Positions 36,979 through 46,976 of a stretch of 64,000 bases of DNA are shown here, piece after piece (the first letter of the stretch is position 1; every line of letters starts with the position of its first letter). The translations under genes were made by a program, and so were the position numbers. Under the pieces are notes generated by a model, which was given only the letters and a program-made list of their open reading frames with translations, did not search any database and had not been told where the DNA came from. Source of the stretch: Paenibacillus ihbetae (GTDB lineage: Bacteria; Bacillota; Bacilli; Paenibacillales; Paenibacillaceae); the NCBI RefSeq assembly GCF_002741055.1, contig NZ_CP016809.1, forward strand, positions 620,001 through 684,000. Reading direction: 5' to 3'.

Positions 36979-38394
36979 TTAGCGGGAGATAATGTGGATC
37001 GGATGACCCATAACCACTTCCGCCGCTTCCATTACGATTTCGCCAAGCGTTGGGTGAGCATGGATCGTCAATGCCAGATCCTCAAGCGTAGCACCCATCT
37101 CGATCGCAAGACCAAGCTCGGCAATCAGGTTGGAAGCCTCCAGACCTACGATTTGCGCGCCCAGCACAAGTCCTGTTCCTTCTTCGGCTACGATCTTAAC
37201 GAAGCCTTCCGGATGGTTCAGGGATACAGAACGTCCGTTGCCCGCGTAAGGGAATTTACCAGCCTTTACTTTATGGCCCTTTTCCTTCGCTTGAGCTTCG
37301 GTGTAACCTACGCTGGAGCATTCAGGATCCGTAAATACAACGGCAGGGATGCACTTGTAGTCCACAACCGACGGCATTCCGGCAATAACCTCAGCTGCCA
37401 CTTTGCCTTCATAGGAAGCTTTGTGGGCAAGCGCAGGTCCGGCAACGATATCGCCGATGGCGAAGATATGCGGAATGCTGGTGCGGCCTTGATGGTCAAC
37501 TTTCACGAAGCCGCGCTCGTCAAGCTCAAGTCCGATCAGGTCAAGACCAAGCTCGCCGTCGGTGTTTGGACGACGTCCAACCGTTACGAGCAGGTACTCA
37601 GCCGTTACTTCTTTGGTTTCGCCGTTTACGGAGTATTTAACGGTAACTTCTTTATCGTTTTGCTCCGCACTTTCAGCTTTCGCACCGGTGATAACCTCAA
37701 TGCCGGTTTTTTTCATGTTTTTCGTTACGAGGCTCGTCATATCCTTATCGAATCCGGCAAGAACGCTGTCCATGCCTTCGATAATCGTTACCTTCGCACC
37801 GAATTTGGAGTACATTTGGCCAAGCTCTGCGCCGATGTAACCGCCGCCGATAACGATCAGGCTCTTAGGCACTTCCTGCAGGTTCAGCGCTTCGGTGGAC
37901 GACAGGATGCGGCCGCCGAACGGGAATGGCTTCAGCTCGATCGGACGGGAGCCGGTAGCGATGATGCAGTTTTTGAAACGGTAACGCGGAGATTCATGAT
38001 CGTTGAATACGCGCGCTTCGTTCTCGTTGATGAACATGCACTCGCCGTTAAATACCTCGACCTTGTTGCCTTTCAGCAAGCCGGCAACGCCGCCGGTCAT
38101 TTTCTTAACGACGCCGTTTTTGAACTCCTGGGTTTTCGCGAAGTCAACCTTTACGTTCTCCACGGAAATACCGAATGCATCGGCATGCTTGGCAGCCTCA
38201 TACTGATGAGCAGCAGAGATCAGCGCTTTCGAAGGGATACAGCCGCGGTTCAAGCAGACGCCGCCGAGCTCGGACTTATCCACGATCAGAACTTTCTGGC
38301 CCAGCTGGGCGGCGCGAATCGCCGCCACGTAACCGCCAGGTCCTGCACCAATGACTAATGTATCAATATCCAGAGAAGCATCTCCAACTACCAT
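36979..38394 (-). CDS. pdhD: Dihydrolipoyl dehydrogenase (E3 of pyruvate dehydrogenase)
   Basis: A 471-residue FAD disulfide oxidoreductase that reoxidises lipoamide with NAD+. FAD site GAGPGGYVAAIRAAQLG, redox-active disulfide in GGVCLNRGCIPSK, NAD site GGGYIGAELG, second FAD site IFAIGDIV and the catalytic His-Glu pair in HAHPTLGE. GGAGGTG lies 8 bases before ATG 38394. It is the last gene of the pdh operon, 3 bases after pdhC. Confidence 0.97.
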   Translation of the reverse strand: MVVGDASLDIDTLVIGAGPGGYVAAIRAAQLGQKVLIVDKSELGGVCLNRGCIPSKALISAAHQYEAAKHADAFGISVENVKVDFAKTQEFKNGVVKKMTGGVAGLLKGNKVEVFNGECMFINENEARVFNDHESPRYRFKNCIIATGSRPIELKPFPFGGRILSSTEALNLQEVPKSLIVIGGGYIGAELGQMYSKFGAKVTIIEGMDSVLAGFDKDMTSLVTKNMKKTGIEVITGAKAESAEQNDKEVTVKYSVNGETKEVTAEYLLVTVGRRPNTDGELGLDLIGLELDERGFVKVDHQGRTSIPHIFAIGDIVAGPALAHKASYEGKVAAEVIAGMPSVVDYKCIPAVVFTDPECSSVGYTEAQAKEKGHKVKAGKFPYAGNGRSVSLNHPEGFVKIVAEEGTGLVLGAQIVGLEASNLIAELGLAIEMGATLEDLALTIHAHPTLGEIVMEAAEVVMGHPIHIISR

Positions 38395-38397
38395 TAG

Positions 38398-39723
38398 TTA
38401 CACCTCCATAACAAGCAGCTCAGGGTTAGCGAGCAGTTGTTTAATATAGTTCATAAAGTTTTGAGCCGTAGCGCCGTCGATGATGCGGTGGTCAAAGCTG
38501 AGGGACAGCGCCATGACAGGTGCCGCTACAATTTCACCGTTCTTCACGACCGCTTTTTCGCTGATGCGGCCGGTACCGAGAATCGCAACTTCTGGGAAGT
38601 TGATGATCGGCGTAAAGAACATGCCGCCTGCGGAACCGATGTTCGTGATGGAAATCGTGCTGCCTTTCATTTCGTTAGGAGCCAGCTTGCCTTCGCGGCC
38701 GCGCGCTGCCAGGTCACGGATGCTGTCGGCGATCATCCAGATGCTCTTACGGTCGGCATCCTTGATGACCGGTACGATCAGGCCGTTGTCGGTGTCGGTT
38801 GCGATACCGATGTTGTAGTACTTTTTGTACACAATTTCGTTCGCTTCTTCGTCGATCATCGCGTTCAAGGCAGGGAACTGACGGCAAGCCGCAACAAGAG
38901 CCTTGACGATGAACGGCAGATACGTAACTTTCGTGCCTTTCTTCTCGGCGATCGGCTTCATGCGGGTACGGAATGCCACAAGCTCGGTTACGTCCACTTC
39001 GTCCATGATCGTTACATGCGGAGCGGTGTAAGCCGATTTAACCATAGCATTCGAGATCGCTTTGCGGATGCCTTTGAATGGTACGCGCTCTTCTTCGGCA
39101 CGTGGATCCACTGCTGCGGATGCTGCTGCAGGAGCCGCTTTCGCCTCGGAAGCCGCTTCTTGTGCAGGAGCTGCTGCCGCTTGGCCGCCGCCGTTCTTGA
39201 AGGCTTCCACATCTTCGCGGGTTACTTTGCCGTTGTTGCCGGAGCCTTGGACCTGCGTAATATCCACACCCTGCTCACGAGCAAACTTGCGTACGCTAGG
39301 CGTTGCAAGCACTTCACGGTTCGGAGCTGCCGGTGCGCTTGCGCCGCCGTTTCCGCCCTGCTTCGCATCCGCCGGCGCGTCTTGTGCAGGCGAGGAAGTG
39401 GTGTCCGCGCTACCTTTTGCAGCGTCAGCTTCTTGAGCGGACTGCTCTTCTGCATGGCCGCCTGCCTGCTCAGGAATGTCGCCTTCGGCATCGATGATCG
39501 CTACCACTTCACCGACGCGGCAAACCTGGCCGTCCTTGGCAAAAACTTCTTGAACCGTACCGTTCACGGGACAAGGAACTTCTACGACCGCTTTGTCGTT
39601 CTGTACTTCCATGATGATGTCGTCGTCTGTTACTTTGTCGCCCGGCTTGATATGCATTTTGATGATTTCACCTTCATGCAAACCCTCGCCCAGCTCTGGA
39701 AAACGATATTCAAATTTTGCCAA
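38398..39723 (-). CDS. pdhC: Dihydrolipoamide acetyltransferase (E2 of pyruvate dehydrogenase)
   Basis: 441 residues: one lipoyl domain (about 1-78, lipoyl-Lys in QNDKAVVE), an Ala/Gln-rich linker, a peripheral-subunit binding domain (about 115-155, [15 protein letters not shown]), a second Ala-rich linker, and the catalytic acetyltransferase domain ending with FDHRIIDGA (catalytic His and Asp). It forms the core of the complex. TTG 39723 is chosen because AGGGAGG lies 8 bases before it and the family starts [13 protein letters not shown]; no ATG fits. Confidence 0.96.
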   Translation of the reverse strand: MAKFEYRFPELGEGLHEGEIIKMHIKPGDKVTDDDIIMEVQNDKAVVEVPCPVNGTVQEVFAKDGQVCRVGEVVAIIDAEGDIPEQAGGHAEEQSAQEADAAKGSADTTSSPAQDAPADAKQGGNGGASAPAAPNREVLATPSVRKFAREQGVDITQVQGSGNNGKVTREDVEAFKNGGGQAAAAPAQEAASEAKAAPAAASAAVDPRAEEERVPFKGIRKAISNAMVKSAYTAPHVTIMDEVDVTELVAFRTRMKPIAEKKGTKVTYLPFIVKALVAACRQFPALNAMIDEEANEIVYKKYYNIGIATDTDNGLIVPVIKDADRKSIWMIADSIRDLAARGREGKLAPNEMKGSTISITNIGSAGGMFFTPIINFPEVAILGTGRISEKAVVKNGEIVAAPVMALSLSFDHRIIDGATAQNFMNYIKQLLANPELLVMEV

Positions 39724-39753
39724 CTGAAAAACCTCCCTAAATATTTGCTGCAA

Positions 39754-40731
39754 TTAGAAATTCATGACTTTATTAACGGCATCTACGATCCGCGCAGGCG
39801 TAGGGAGCCAAGCATCCTCGATTTGAGCGAATGGATACACGGTGTCCGGAGGTGCTACACGCAGAACTGGAGCTTCCAGGTGCAAAATTGCCTTTTCGTT
39901 GATCTGTGCAATGACTTCTGCTGCCACGCCGGCGGATTTTTGAGCTTCCTGCACGACGATCGCGCGGTTGGTCTTCTTCACCGAAGCAACCACCGTGTCG
40001 ATGTCGATCGGCGCGATGGTGCGCAGGTCGATGATTTCCGCTTTAATACCGTTCTTCTCGAGCTCTTCAGCAGCCTTGGTTGCGGTATGAACCATCAGAC
40101 CGTACGCAATAATCGTTACGTCGGAGCCTTCGCGAACCACATTAGCTTTACCGAGCTCAACCGTATACTCGCCTTCCGGCACTTCGGCGCGGAACGCATG
40201 GTACAGGTTCAAGTGCTCCATGAAGAATACAGGATCGTTGTCGCGGATCGATGCGATCATAAGTCCTTTTGCATCATAAGGATTGGAAGGAACTACAACT
40301 TTAATACCCGGGGTTTGCGCAAGCAAACCTTCCAATGCGTCGGTGTGCAGCTCTGCAGCTTTAACTCCGCCGCCAAATGGTGTGCGGAATACGATTGGCG
40401 AATTGTAGCGTCCGCCGGAGCGGTAACGCATACGAGCAGCCTGTACGGCGATTTGGTCCAACGCTTCGAAAATAAAACCTACGAATTGAATCTCAGCAAT
40501 CGGACGGAAGCCTTGAATACCCAGACCTACCGCAAGACCGCCGATCGCGGATTCGGCAAGCGGCGTATCAAATACGCGTTCCTCGCCAAACTCCTTCTGA
40601 AGGCCTTCTGTTACCCGGAACACACCGCCGACATTACCCACGTCTTCACCGAAGATGACAACGTTCGGATCACGGCTCAATTCAACGCGCATGGCGTCGC
40701 GAATCGCTTCTTTCATGTTCATTTGTGCCAT
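39754..40731 (-). CDS. pdhB: Pyruvate dehydrogenase E1 component subunit beta
   Basis: 325 residues, the standard length. It pairs with PdhA to form the thiamine-diphosphate active site that decarboxylates pyruvate. [32 protein letters not shown] and [20 protein letters not shown] are typical. AAGGAGG is about 10 bases before ATG 40731. It is separated from pdhA by 149 bases holding a stable hairpin, and from pdhC by 30 bases. Confidence 0.97.
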   Translation of the reverse strand: MAQMNMKEAIRDAMRVELSRDPNVVIFGEDVGNVGGVFRVTEGLQKEFGEERVFDTPLAESAIGGLAVGLGIQGFRPIAEIQFVGFIFEALDQIAVQAARMRYRSGGRYNSPIVFRTPFGGGVKAAELHTDALEGLLAQTPGIKVVVPSNPYDAKGLMIASIRDNDPVFFMEHLNLYHAFRAEVPEGEYTVELGKANVVREGSDVTIIAYGLMVHTATKAAEELEKNGIKAEIIDLRTIAPIDIDTVVASVKKTNRAIVVQEAQKSAGVAAEVIAQINEKAILHLEAPVLRVAPPDTVYPFAQIEDAWLPTPARIVDAVNKVMNF

Positions 40732-40828
40732 TGCTTGATTTCCTCCTTAAGTGTTACAGTTCACTATTCCAGCGACTTAGGCGCCGTTTACGCTATATTC
40801 AATCCCTGACCTTGTGCACCCATGACAA

Positions 40829-40872
40829 AACCGAATAATTGTCCGTTCAAAGAGGGGGAACAATTATCGGTT
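40829..40872. promoter_or_regulatory. Hairpin in the pdhA-pdhB intercistronic gap
   Basis: AACCGAATAATTGT can pair with ACAATTATCGGTT, a 12-bp stem with one bulge, around an 18-base loop. No T tail follows, so mRNA processing or stability control is more likely than termination. Confidence 0.5.
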
Positions 40873-40880
40873 AAGCTTCC

Positions 40881-42038
<1,158 letters not shown>

Positions 42039-42071
42039 TCATAAAATTTCAGATTCCTTGACGTTTGTATG

Positions 42072-42101
42072 TATAACAGTGTGTGGATAATACTATAACA
42101 G
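42072..42101. promoter_or_regulatory. Repeated TATAACAG motif upstream of pdhA
   Basis: TATAACAG occurs at 42072-42079 and 42094-42101, exactly 22 bases apart. It occurs inverted (CTGTTATA) at 41987-41994, near the predicted pdhA start point. The second copy is also the centre of a palindrome ATACT-N5-AGTAT. These may be regulator sites for pdhA or for the divergent esterase gene. Confidence 0.3.
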
Positions 42102-42204
42102 TATGACAAACATCATAGAACAGCAGACAGTAAAGTACGAATAGGGTAATTTTAACTTATTGTTTACTCCATTTCAAAAACTAACCCGAAAAAGGTGACG
42201 AGTG

Positions 42205-42933
42205 ATGACGAATGAACGACTATTGAAGCGAACCATTGTGAAGGAAACGATTGAAAGCCGGTTTCTTCAAGAACCGCGGACGCTGCGCATCTACCTTCCA
42301 CCCGGCTATAACGAAATTCTCAGCTATCCTGTCGTCTACTGTCAGGACGGCGAGGAATTTTTCAACTTCGGCCGGATTGCAACCTGGGCCAACCAGCTGA
42401 TCCTTGACGAAGGGGTCGAACCTTTTATTATCGTTGGCGTTGAAGTGAATACCAAAGTCCGTACCGAAGAATACGCACCATTCGGCAACCGGTTCGATGC
42501 CTACGTATCCTGCTTCGCCGAAGAGATTATTCCCTTCGTTGAACAAAATTATCCTGTTCGAAGAGAACCCGGCGAGCGGCTGCTTGCGGGCGACTCCCTT
42601 GGCGGCAGCGTCTCCGTGCATCTGGCGCTCCGCTACCCGCAGCTGTTCACGCGCGTGATCAGCTTGTCCGGCGCCTTCTACGAGATGTCCCAGAGCATCA
42701 TCAAGCAAGAGCAGGATTTGTCCTGGCTGGACATCTATATGATCGTAGGCCTGCAAGAGGACAATTACGCAACCGATACGGGCGTCTACAATTTCGTCGA
42801 ATTGAACCGCCAGACCAAGGCGTTGCTCGAAGAACGCGGAGCTAAAGTAGCTTATCATGAGAAAGACGGGCGTCACCTTTGGGGCTTCTGGCAAAAAGAG
42901 CTGCCTGCTGCCCTTATGTACTTTCTGGGTTAA
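42205..42933 (+). CDS. Esterase, alpha/beta hydrolase (enterochelin-esterase-like)
   Basis: A 242-residue alpha/beta hydrolase of the esterase D/Fes-like group. The nucleophile elbow is AGDSLGGS, the substrate-side text is YPVVYCQDGEEFF, and the late His is in KDGRHLWGFW. ATG 42205 has AAGGTGA about 8 bases before it; the adjacent GTG 42202 is a weaker alternative. No siderophore gene is near, so the natural ester is unknown. It is divergent from pdhA. Confidence 0.88.
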   Translation: MTNERLLKRTIVKETIESRFLQEPRTLRIYLPPGYNEILSYPVVYCQDGEEFFNFGRIATWANQLILDEGVEPFIIVGVEVNTKVRTEEYAPFGNRFDAYVSCFAEEIIPFVEQNYPVRREPGERLLAGDSLGGSVSVHLALRYPQLFTRVISLSGAFYEMSQSIIKQEQDLSWLDIYMIVGLQEDNYATDTGVYNFVELNRQTKALLEERGAKVAYHEKDGRHLWGFWQKELPAALMYFLG

Positions 42934-43007
42934 ACTAGGACTGACATGATGGTCGTTCCTTAATTGGTAAGACAATTACCATAATGATACGGTACGTTAA
43001 GCTGCCA

Positions 43008-43044
43008 TGGCCTGATCCCTTCAAGAGGGGCTCGGGCCATTTTA
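43008..43044 (+). terminator. Terminator of the esterase gene
   Basis: ATGGCC pairs with GGCCAT, the inner ATCCC partly with GGGGC, then TTTT. It starts about 75 bases after the stop codon. Confidence 0.6.
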
Positions 43045-43131
43045 CGTTCTGCAGACTGTTCGGGCTCGAACCCTTTCCGGCAAAAAAATTGAGGGATTAC
43101 CCCGCCCTCTTCATCCCGGGCTTTCGTCTGT

Positions 43132-43182
43132 AAAAAAAGATGAACAACCGCGCATTATTATGGAATGTGCATTGTTCATCTT
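43132..43182 (-). terminator. Terminator of the tyrosine phosphatase gene
   Basis: Minus strand: AAGATGAACAA pairs perfectly with TTGTTCATCTT. The inner GCACATT/AATGCGC also mostly pairs, and seven T follow. Confidence 0.87.
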
Positions 43183-43264
43183 ATGAAACGTCCTTCTTGG
43201 TTACGCTTTCAATCCGGCCCGTTGAATAAGCGGTTTAAAACACAGACCGCTTTATTCGAATCGA

Positions 43265-43729
43265 TTATAGCTTTTCTTGGATGATCTTGTCCAGCAGGAT
43301 GTCGCATCCGGCGTCGATGAGGCGGTACACCTCTTCGAAATTTCCGGTGAAATAAGGATCCGGTACCTCTCGCAGCTTTTCGTCAGGCAGCAAATCCATG
43401 AATTTCATGATGTTCGCATCACCGCCTCCTGGCAGCTTGCGCATATTAGCTACATTGGAGTCGTCCATCCCGATCACGTAATCGAACGCCTCCAGGTCCT
43501 TGCTCAACACCTGCCGTGCCGTCATCCCTTCGTAGCTGATGTTCCAGCTGTCCAGCAGCTTGCGCGTTCCTTCGTGGGGGATTTTGCCGACATGCCAGTC
43601 GCCGGTGCCTGCCGAATCCACCTTTACCTTATCCTGCAAGCCTTTTGCGGCGATCTTGTGTCGAAGCACCGCTTCCGCCATCGGAGAGCGGCAAATATTG
43701 CCCAAACATACAAACAAGACGGATACCAT
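43265..43729 (-). CDS. Low-molecular-weight protein-tyrosine-phosphatase
   Basis: 154 residues, standard for the family. The P-loop CLGNICRSP (CX5R, Cys about 8) holds the nucleophile and Arg, and the general-acid Asp is in VPDPYF. It removes phosphate from tyrosine and possibly arginine, as in Bacillus YwlE. AAGGAGG lies 8 bases before ATG 43729; a longer reading to 43771 lacks a site. It is monocistronic. Confidence 0.94.
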   Translation of the reverse strand: MVSVLFVCLGNICRSPMAEAVLRHKIAAKGLQDKVKVDSAGTGDWHVGKIPHEGTRKLLDSWNISYEGMTARQVLSKDLEAFDYVIGMDDSNVANMRKLPGGGDANIMKFMDLLPDEKLREVPDPYFTGNFEEVYRLIDAGCDILLDKIIQEKL

Positions 43730-43819
43730 CGCTTCAGCCTCCTTGTCATCAACGTACCTAAAGAACCTCATTTAACGGATGAAACTTGATCATTGCGCAA
43801 GATTGTCACCCGGGGAAAC

Positions 43820-44467
43820 TCAGCTGCCGGCACTCATGCCGCCGCCCGATGCGCCTCCATGCGATAGCGATCGTCTCGGCAGTCTCCATTTATAATGAAC
43901 GGACAGCATTCGGAATACAATCACGACCACGAATAACGTCAACAGCTGCCACGTCGCTGTCGCAGCTCCGAGACCGACGGCCGCGCCGGCCACCATCGCC
44001 CAAACTGCATAGATCTCGTCCCGCAGGACAAGCGGCTTGCGCCCGGCAAGCAGATCCCGGACCATACCGCCCCCGCTTCCTGTCAGCACGGCTGCGACAA
44101 GCACTGCGCTGAGCGGATGATTCATTTGCGTCGCATAGAGCGCCCCTTGAATCGCAAAAGCGGACAACCCGATCGCATCGAATAAGGCTTCGGTCCTCTT
44201 CCAATGATGGAGCCATCCGAGAGGCAGCACAAACGCGCAAAATACCGATATCAAGGCCAGTATAATCAGATCGCTTTGGCTCCACAGCGTCGTTACGGGA
44301 ACGCCGATCAGCACGTTTCTTATGATGCCCCCGCCGAAGGCGGTTACGAGGCCAAGGACCACAACTCCCAGAATATCATAATCCTCTTCCATTGCCACAA
44401 TGGCTCCCGACATGGCGAACGCTATTGTTCCAATGATACTGAATACATCAAACACATGCATGTCCAC
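43820..44467 (-). CDS. Trimeric intracellular cation channel (TRIC/UPF0126) family protein
   Basis: 215 residues with about seven hydrophobic segments arranged as a duplicated unit. The two glycine-rich repeats TAFGGGIIRNVLIG and TGSGGGMVRDLLAG mark the bacterial TRIC family of K+-permeable channels. The C-terminus is Gly/Ser-rich. GTG 44467 or ATG 44461 could be the start; neither has an ideal site. It is divergent from thiN, with overlapping -35 elements. Confidence 0.88.
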   Translation of the reverse strand: MDMHVFDVFSIIGTIAFAMSGAIVAMEEDYDILGVVVLGLVTAFGGGIIRNVLIGVPVTTLWSQSDLIILALISVFCAFVLPLGWLHHWKRTEALFDAIGLSAFAIQGALYATQMNHPLSAVLVAAVLTGSGGGMVRDLLAGRKPLVLRDEIYAVWAMVAGAAVGLGAATATWQLLTLFVVVIVFRMLSVHYKWRLPRRSLSHGGASGGGMSAGS

Positions 44468-44502
44468 AATTCCCGATTCCCCCGCTCCGCGAAAAATTAC
44501 CT

Positions 44503-44515
44503 ACTACATTGTAGT
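44503..44515. promoter_or_regulatory. Palindrome over the TRIC gene -10
   Basis: ACTACA-T-TGTAGT, a perfect 6-1-6 inverted repeat, covers the TACAAT -10 hexamer of the channel gene (44513-44508). It is a candidate operator. Confidence 0.35.
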
Positions 44516-44536
44516 CAGGCCTACTAAATTGTGCAA
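44508..44536 (-). promoter_or_regulatory. Promoter of the TRIC gene
   Basis: Minus strand: TTGCAC (44536-44531), 17-base spacer, TACAAT (44513-44508). Confidence 0.5.
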
Positions 44537-44557
44537 GTGCGAATCCTGCTATATACT
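44529..44557 (+). promoter_or_regulatory. Promoter of thiN
   Basis: TTGTGC (44529-44534), 17-base spacer, TATACT (44552-44557). Its -35 overlaps the -35 of the divergent TRIC promoter. Confidence 0.5.
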
Positions 44558-44596
44558 AGACGAAACGGCAATTCTCTTAAAAAAGGAGGAAATGAC

Positions 44597-45241
44597 ATGC
44601 TGCCTGCACGAGCTCTGATCTTTACCGGAGGGGAGTTGTCTGCGCAATTTTTGGAGGAAATCCGAAGCGGGGATTTCATTATCGGCGCGGATCGCGGCGC
44701 TTTGTTTTTAATCGAGCACGGGATCAGGCCGGACCTGTCGGTCGGGGATTTCGATTCCATCACTCCCGAAGAATTGGCGAAGGTTCAAGCGATGAGCGGA
44801 AAAATCATCGAATGCGATCCGGTTGACAAAAACCTAACCGATACCGAGCTGGCCTTTGACCTGGCGCTCGAACAGTCGCCTGAGTCCATCTTGATTATGG
44901 GAGCAAGCGGCACCCGGCTGGATCATACGCTGGCCAACATCCATATGCTGATCCGCGGGCTGCAGCACCACATTCCATGCTCCATATTAGATAAGAACAA
45001 TTACATCACCTTGACCGGCTCCAGCTGTGTCGTAGAGGATCGCGGATTTAAATACGTCTCTCTGCTGCCCCTCACCACCGAGGTCACCGGCATCGAACTG
45101 GAAGGCTTTGAATATCCGCTTCACAATGCTTCGCTTCGCATGGGGCAGTCCCTCGGGGTCAGCAACCGGCTGTCCGGGGACAAAGGCATCGTGCATATCG
45201 AAGGCGGACTGCTTCTTATCATCCAGAGCAAAGATCAGTAA
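44597..45241 (+). CDS. thiN: Thiamine pyrophosphokinase
   Basis: A 214-residue enzyme that makes thiamine diphosphate from thiamine and ATP. ADRGALFLIEHGIRPDLSVGDFDS is the catalytic N-terminal motif, followed by DKNLTDTELAFDLAL, GASGTRLDHTLANIHML and the thiamine-site text GQSLGVSNRL. AGGAGG lies 8 bases before ATG 44597. In many Bacillota it follows ribosome-assembly genes; here it stands alone with its own promoter and terminator. No thiamine riboswitch was seen upstream. Confidence 0.95.
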   Translation: MLPARALIFTGGELSAQFLEEIRSGDFIIGADRGALFLIEHGIRPDLSVGDFDSITPEELAKVQAMSGKIIECDPVDKNLTDTELAFDLALEQSPESILIMGASGTRLDHTLANIHMLIRGLQHHIPCSILDKNNYITLTGSSCVVEDRGFKYVSLLPLTTEVTGIELEGFEYPLHNASLRMGQSLGVSNRLSGDKGIVHIEGGLLLIIQSKDQ

Positions 45242-45297
45242 TCGTTACTTTTTTGTCATCTTTACTTGGCGGTGTAAACCTATTTGTAACAATCGAT

Positions 45298-45325
45298 AAA
45301 ACCCTTGCGACGCAAGGGTTTTTGT
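45298..45325 (+). terminator. Terminator of thiN
   Basis: AACCCTTGC-GAC-GCAAGGGTT followed by TTTGTTG. The A run on the other side would let it work on the minus strand too. Confidence 0.87.
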
Positions 45326-45457
45326 TGCTTTTCCGGCTTGCTCGATCCGCCATTTCTTAATTTTTTGTAACTTTTAATCGTTTTTTAATAATTCGCTTTC
45401 ATTCCATGCGTGCCAAGCGTTTGCGCCGATTAGCCACATTTTGGTCGGTTTCAAATC

Positions 45458-45466
45458 TGCTATACT
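45458..45466 (+). promoter_or_regulatory. Extended -10 promoter of the NlpC/P60 gene
   Basis: TGC-TATACT (TGn extended -10) lies about 45 bases before the start codon. The -35 region (around 45440) is poor, as is usual for extended -10 promoters. Confidence 0.4.
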
Positions 45467-45510
45467 CGGTTCATCGCAAAAAACAAAAACGCATGGAGGT
45501 ACTATACAAC

Positions 45511-46008
45511 ATGAATCGACAGAACTGGATTAAGAAAGCTGTAGTCGTTAGCTTGAGCGCAACTTTGGGTGCAGGCGCGGTGCTTACCGTTGCTCCTCCG
45601 GCTCCTGTAGAAGCCGCATCCGTCAGCAAGGGAACTCAAGTCGTCAACTACGGCAAACAATATATGGGAACACCTTACAAATTCGGCGCATCCACATCCA
45701 CAACAAGAGTGTTTGACTGCTCTTCTTTCATGAAGCATATCTTTAAGAAGTATGGCGTTAATCTGCCGCGGACATCTGCTGCACAGTCCAAAGTAGGTAA
45801 AGCTGTCTCCAAGTCGAACCTGAAAGCCGGCGATTTGGTATTCTTCTCCAGCGGAAGCCGCGCTAACGGACGAAACGTAACGCATGTGGCCGTTTACATG
45901 GGCAATGGTAAAATCCTGCACACTTATGGCAAGCCGGGCGTAACGATTTCTAACCTGAACTCCGGCAACTGGAAGAAGACTTACCTGAAAGCACGCCGCG
46001 TACTTTAA
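45511..46008 (+). CDS. C40 family peptidase (NlpC/P60) with signal peptide
   Basis: A 165-residue exported cell-wall hydrolase: signal peptide about 1-35 ending PVEAAS, then one NlpC/P60 domain with catalytic Cys in RVFDCSSFM, His in VTHVAVYMG and the third polar residue in KILHTYGK. It probably cuts peptide stems of peptidoglycan. There is no LysM or SH3 binding domain, so it is a minimal enzyme. GGAGGT lies 10 bases before ATG 45511. The gene ends in a terminator shared with the end of the opposite gene. Confidence 0.93.
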   Translation: MNRQNWIKKAVVVSLSATLGAGAVLTVAPPAPVEAASVSKGTQVVNYGKQYMGTPYKFGASTSTTRVFDCSSFMKHIFKKYGVNLPRTSAAQSKVGKAVSKSNLKAGDLVFFSSGSRANGRNVTHVAVYMGNGKILHTYGKPGVTISNLNSGNWKKTYLKARRVL

Positions 46009-46034
46009 TATATAGCTGAATCGCAAACAACCGG

Positions 46035-46064
46035 CCGTCTTCCTATCAAGGAAGGCGGTTTTTT
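46035..46064 (+). terminator. Terminator of the NlpC/P60 gene
   Basis: CCGTCTTCC pairs with GGAAGGCGG (one G-U) around TATCAA, then six T. It overlaps the last codons of the response-regulator gene on the other strand. Confidence 0.87.
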
Positions 46065-46765
46065 GCGCTCACATCAATCTCATCCGGAGCCATCAGCTTA
46101 TAACCGGCACCCCGGATCGTTCGCAGCAGCTTTAGCTTCCTTCCTTTGTCGACCTTCTCTCTTAAATGGAGGATATACACATCTACCACATTCGTTCCGG
46201 TGTGGAAATCATAGTCCCATACATATCGTAAAATATCTTCGCGCGTACAGACCTGCCCCGCCCGTTTGGCCAAGAAAAGCAGCAAGTCGAATTCGCGGTG
46301 CGTCAGCTCGACGGACTCCTCCCCCCGGACCACGCTCCGTTTTAACGGATCGATTACAAGATCGCCGATCTGGATGGCCTCGTTAATCTCGCGTTGAACC
46401 GGCTGGAAGATGCGAAGCAGATTCGCAATGCGCGCAAGCATCTCTCTTGGATCCCATTCTTGGGGAATGTAATCATGAGCGCCGGCCTCCAGCGCTTGCA
46501 CCGCCTCTTCCGCCCCGTCATTCCCTAACACCATAACGGGAACGGCTTTTCCATTCCCCGTCAACCGTTCAACCAGATTAAACCGGCTCATCCCCGGCAG
46601 CTTGCTGTCGATTAGCAAAATGTCCGGAGCTGTACGCTCGATGGAAGAGACCACTTCGGAATAATGATGAGCAAATGCGATCTGGTACCCCGCCTCTTCC
46701 AGCATCACGGACACTGCACGGGAGCGATCCGATGGATCTGCCGCAATAAGGATCAATATTTCCAC
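46046..46765 (-). CDS. Response regulator with atypical receiver and winged-helix domain
   Basis: 239 residues. The receiver keeps Asp53 (ILLIDSKLPG) but has Gly-Asn (81-82) where Thr-Ala is normal and Gln102 in YIPQEW where the invariant Lys-Pro-Phe is normal. Only one Asp (AADPSD) is near the N-terminal acidic cluster. The C-terminal half is an OmpR-type winged helix (LTHREFDLLLFLAKRAG, VYILHLREKVD, IRGAGYKL). GTG 46765 follows GGGAGGAGG. No kinase gene is adjacent. It may act without phosphorylation. Confidence 0.9.
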   Translation of the reverse strand: MEILILIAADPSDRSRAVSVMLEEAGYQIAFAHHYSEVVSSIERTAPDILLIDSKLPGMSRFNLVERLTGNGKAVPVMVLGNDGAEEAVQALEAGAHDYIPQEWDPREMLARIANLLRIFQPVQREINEAIQIGDLVIDPLKRSVVRGEESVELTHREFDLLLFLAKRAGQVCTREDILRYVWDYDFHTGTNVVDVYILHLREKVDKGRKLKLLRTIRGAGYKLMAPDEIDVSAKNRLP

Positions 46766-46887
46766 GGTGCCTCCTCCCACTTCGCTGCTTGATACAGTAA
46801 GTATGTCTGATTTATGGCGATTTCACTCCTGAATGGTTACACAGCCAGGCACTATGGCTTGGAGTTAGCGTGATTTGACCCAAAACG

Positions 46888-46928
46888 AAAAAAGGAGCGC
46901 CCATAGGTCCAGCGACCTTGAACACTCC
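46888..46928 (-). terminator. Terminator of the ThiF/MoeB gene
   Basis: Minus strand: GGAGTG pairs with CGCTCC and AGGTC with GACCT, then six T. It lies about 220 bases past the stop codon, beyond the repeats. Confidence 0.72.
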
Positions 46929-46976
46929 ACTTTCCTATGAATCATTGGCCTAGAATGCGAAACTGAAGCAATCCTA

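Larger units (their letters stand above)
42934..43264. other. 331-base gap between converging genes, holding terminators
   Basis: Contains the esterase terminator (43008-43044), the phosphatase terminator (43132-43182) and another hairpin at 43224-43257, where GAATAAGCGGT pairs with ACCGCTTTATTC with one bulge. I see no gene. Confidence 0.6.

Noticed and set aside
38437..40809. Plus-strand open frame of 790 codons opposite pdhC and pdhB
   Set aside because: It is the antisense shadow of well-supported pdh genes, has no ribosome site and its translation is low-complexity and Cys/His/Arg-rich.
45273..45290. WalR-like box TGTAAA-N6-TGTAAC upstream of the NlpC/P60 gene
   Set aside because: The spacer is 6, not 5, and the site lies upstream of the thiN terminator, about 220 bases before the gene.
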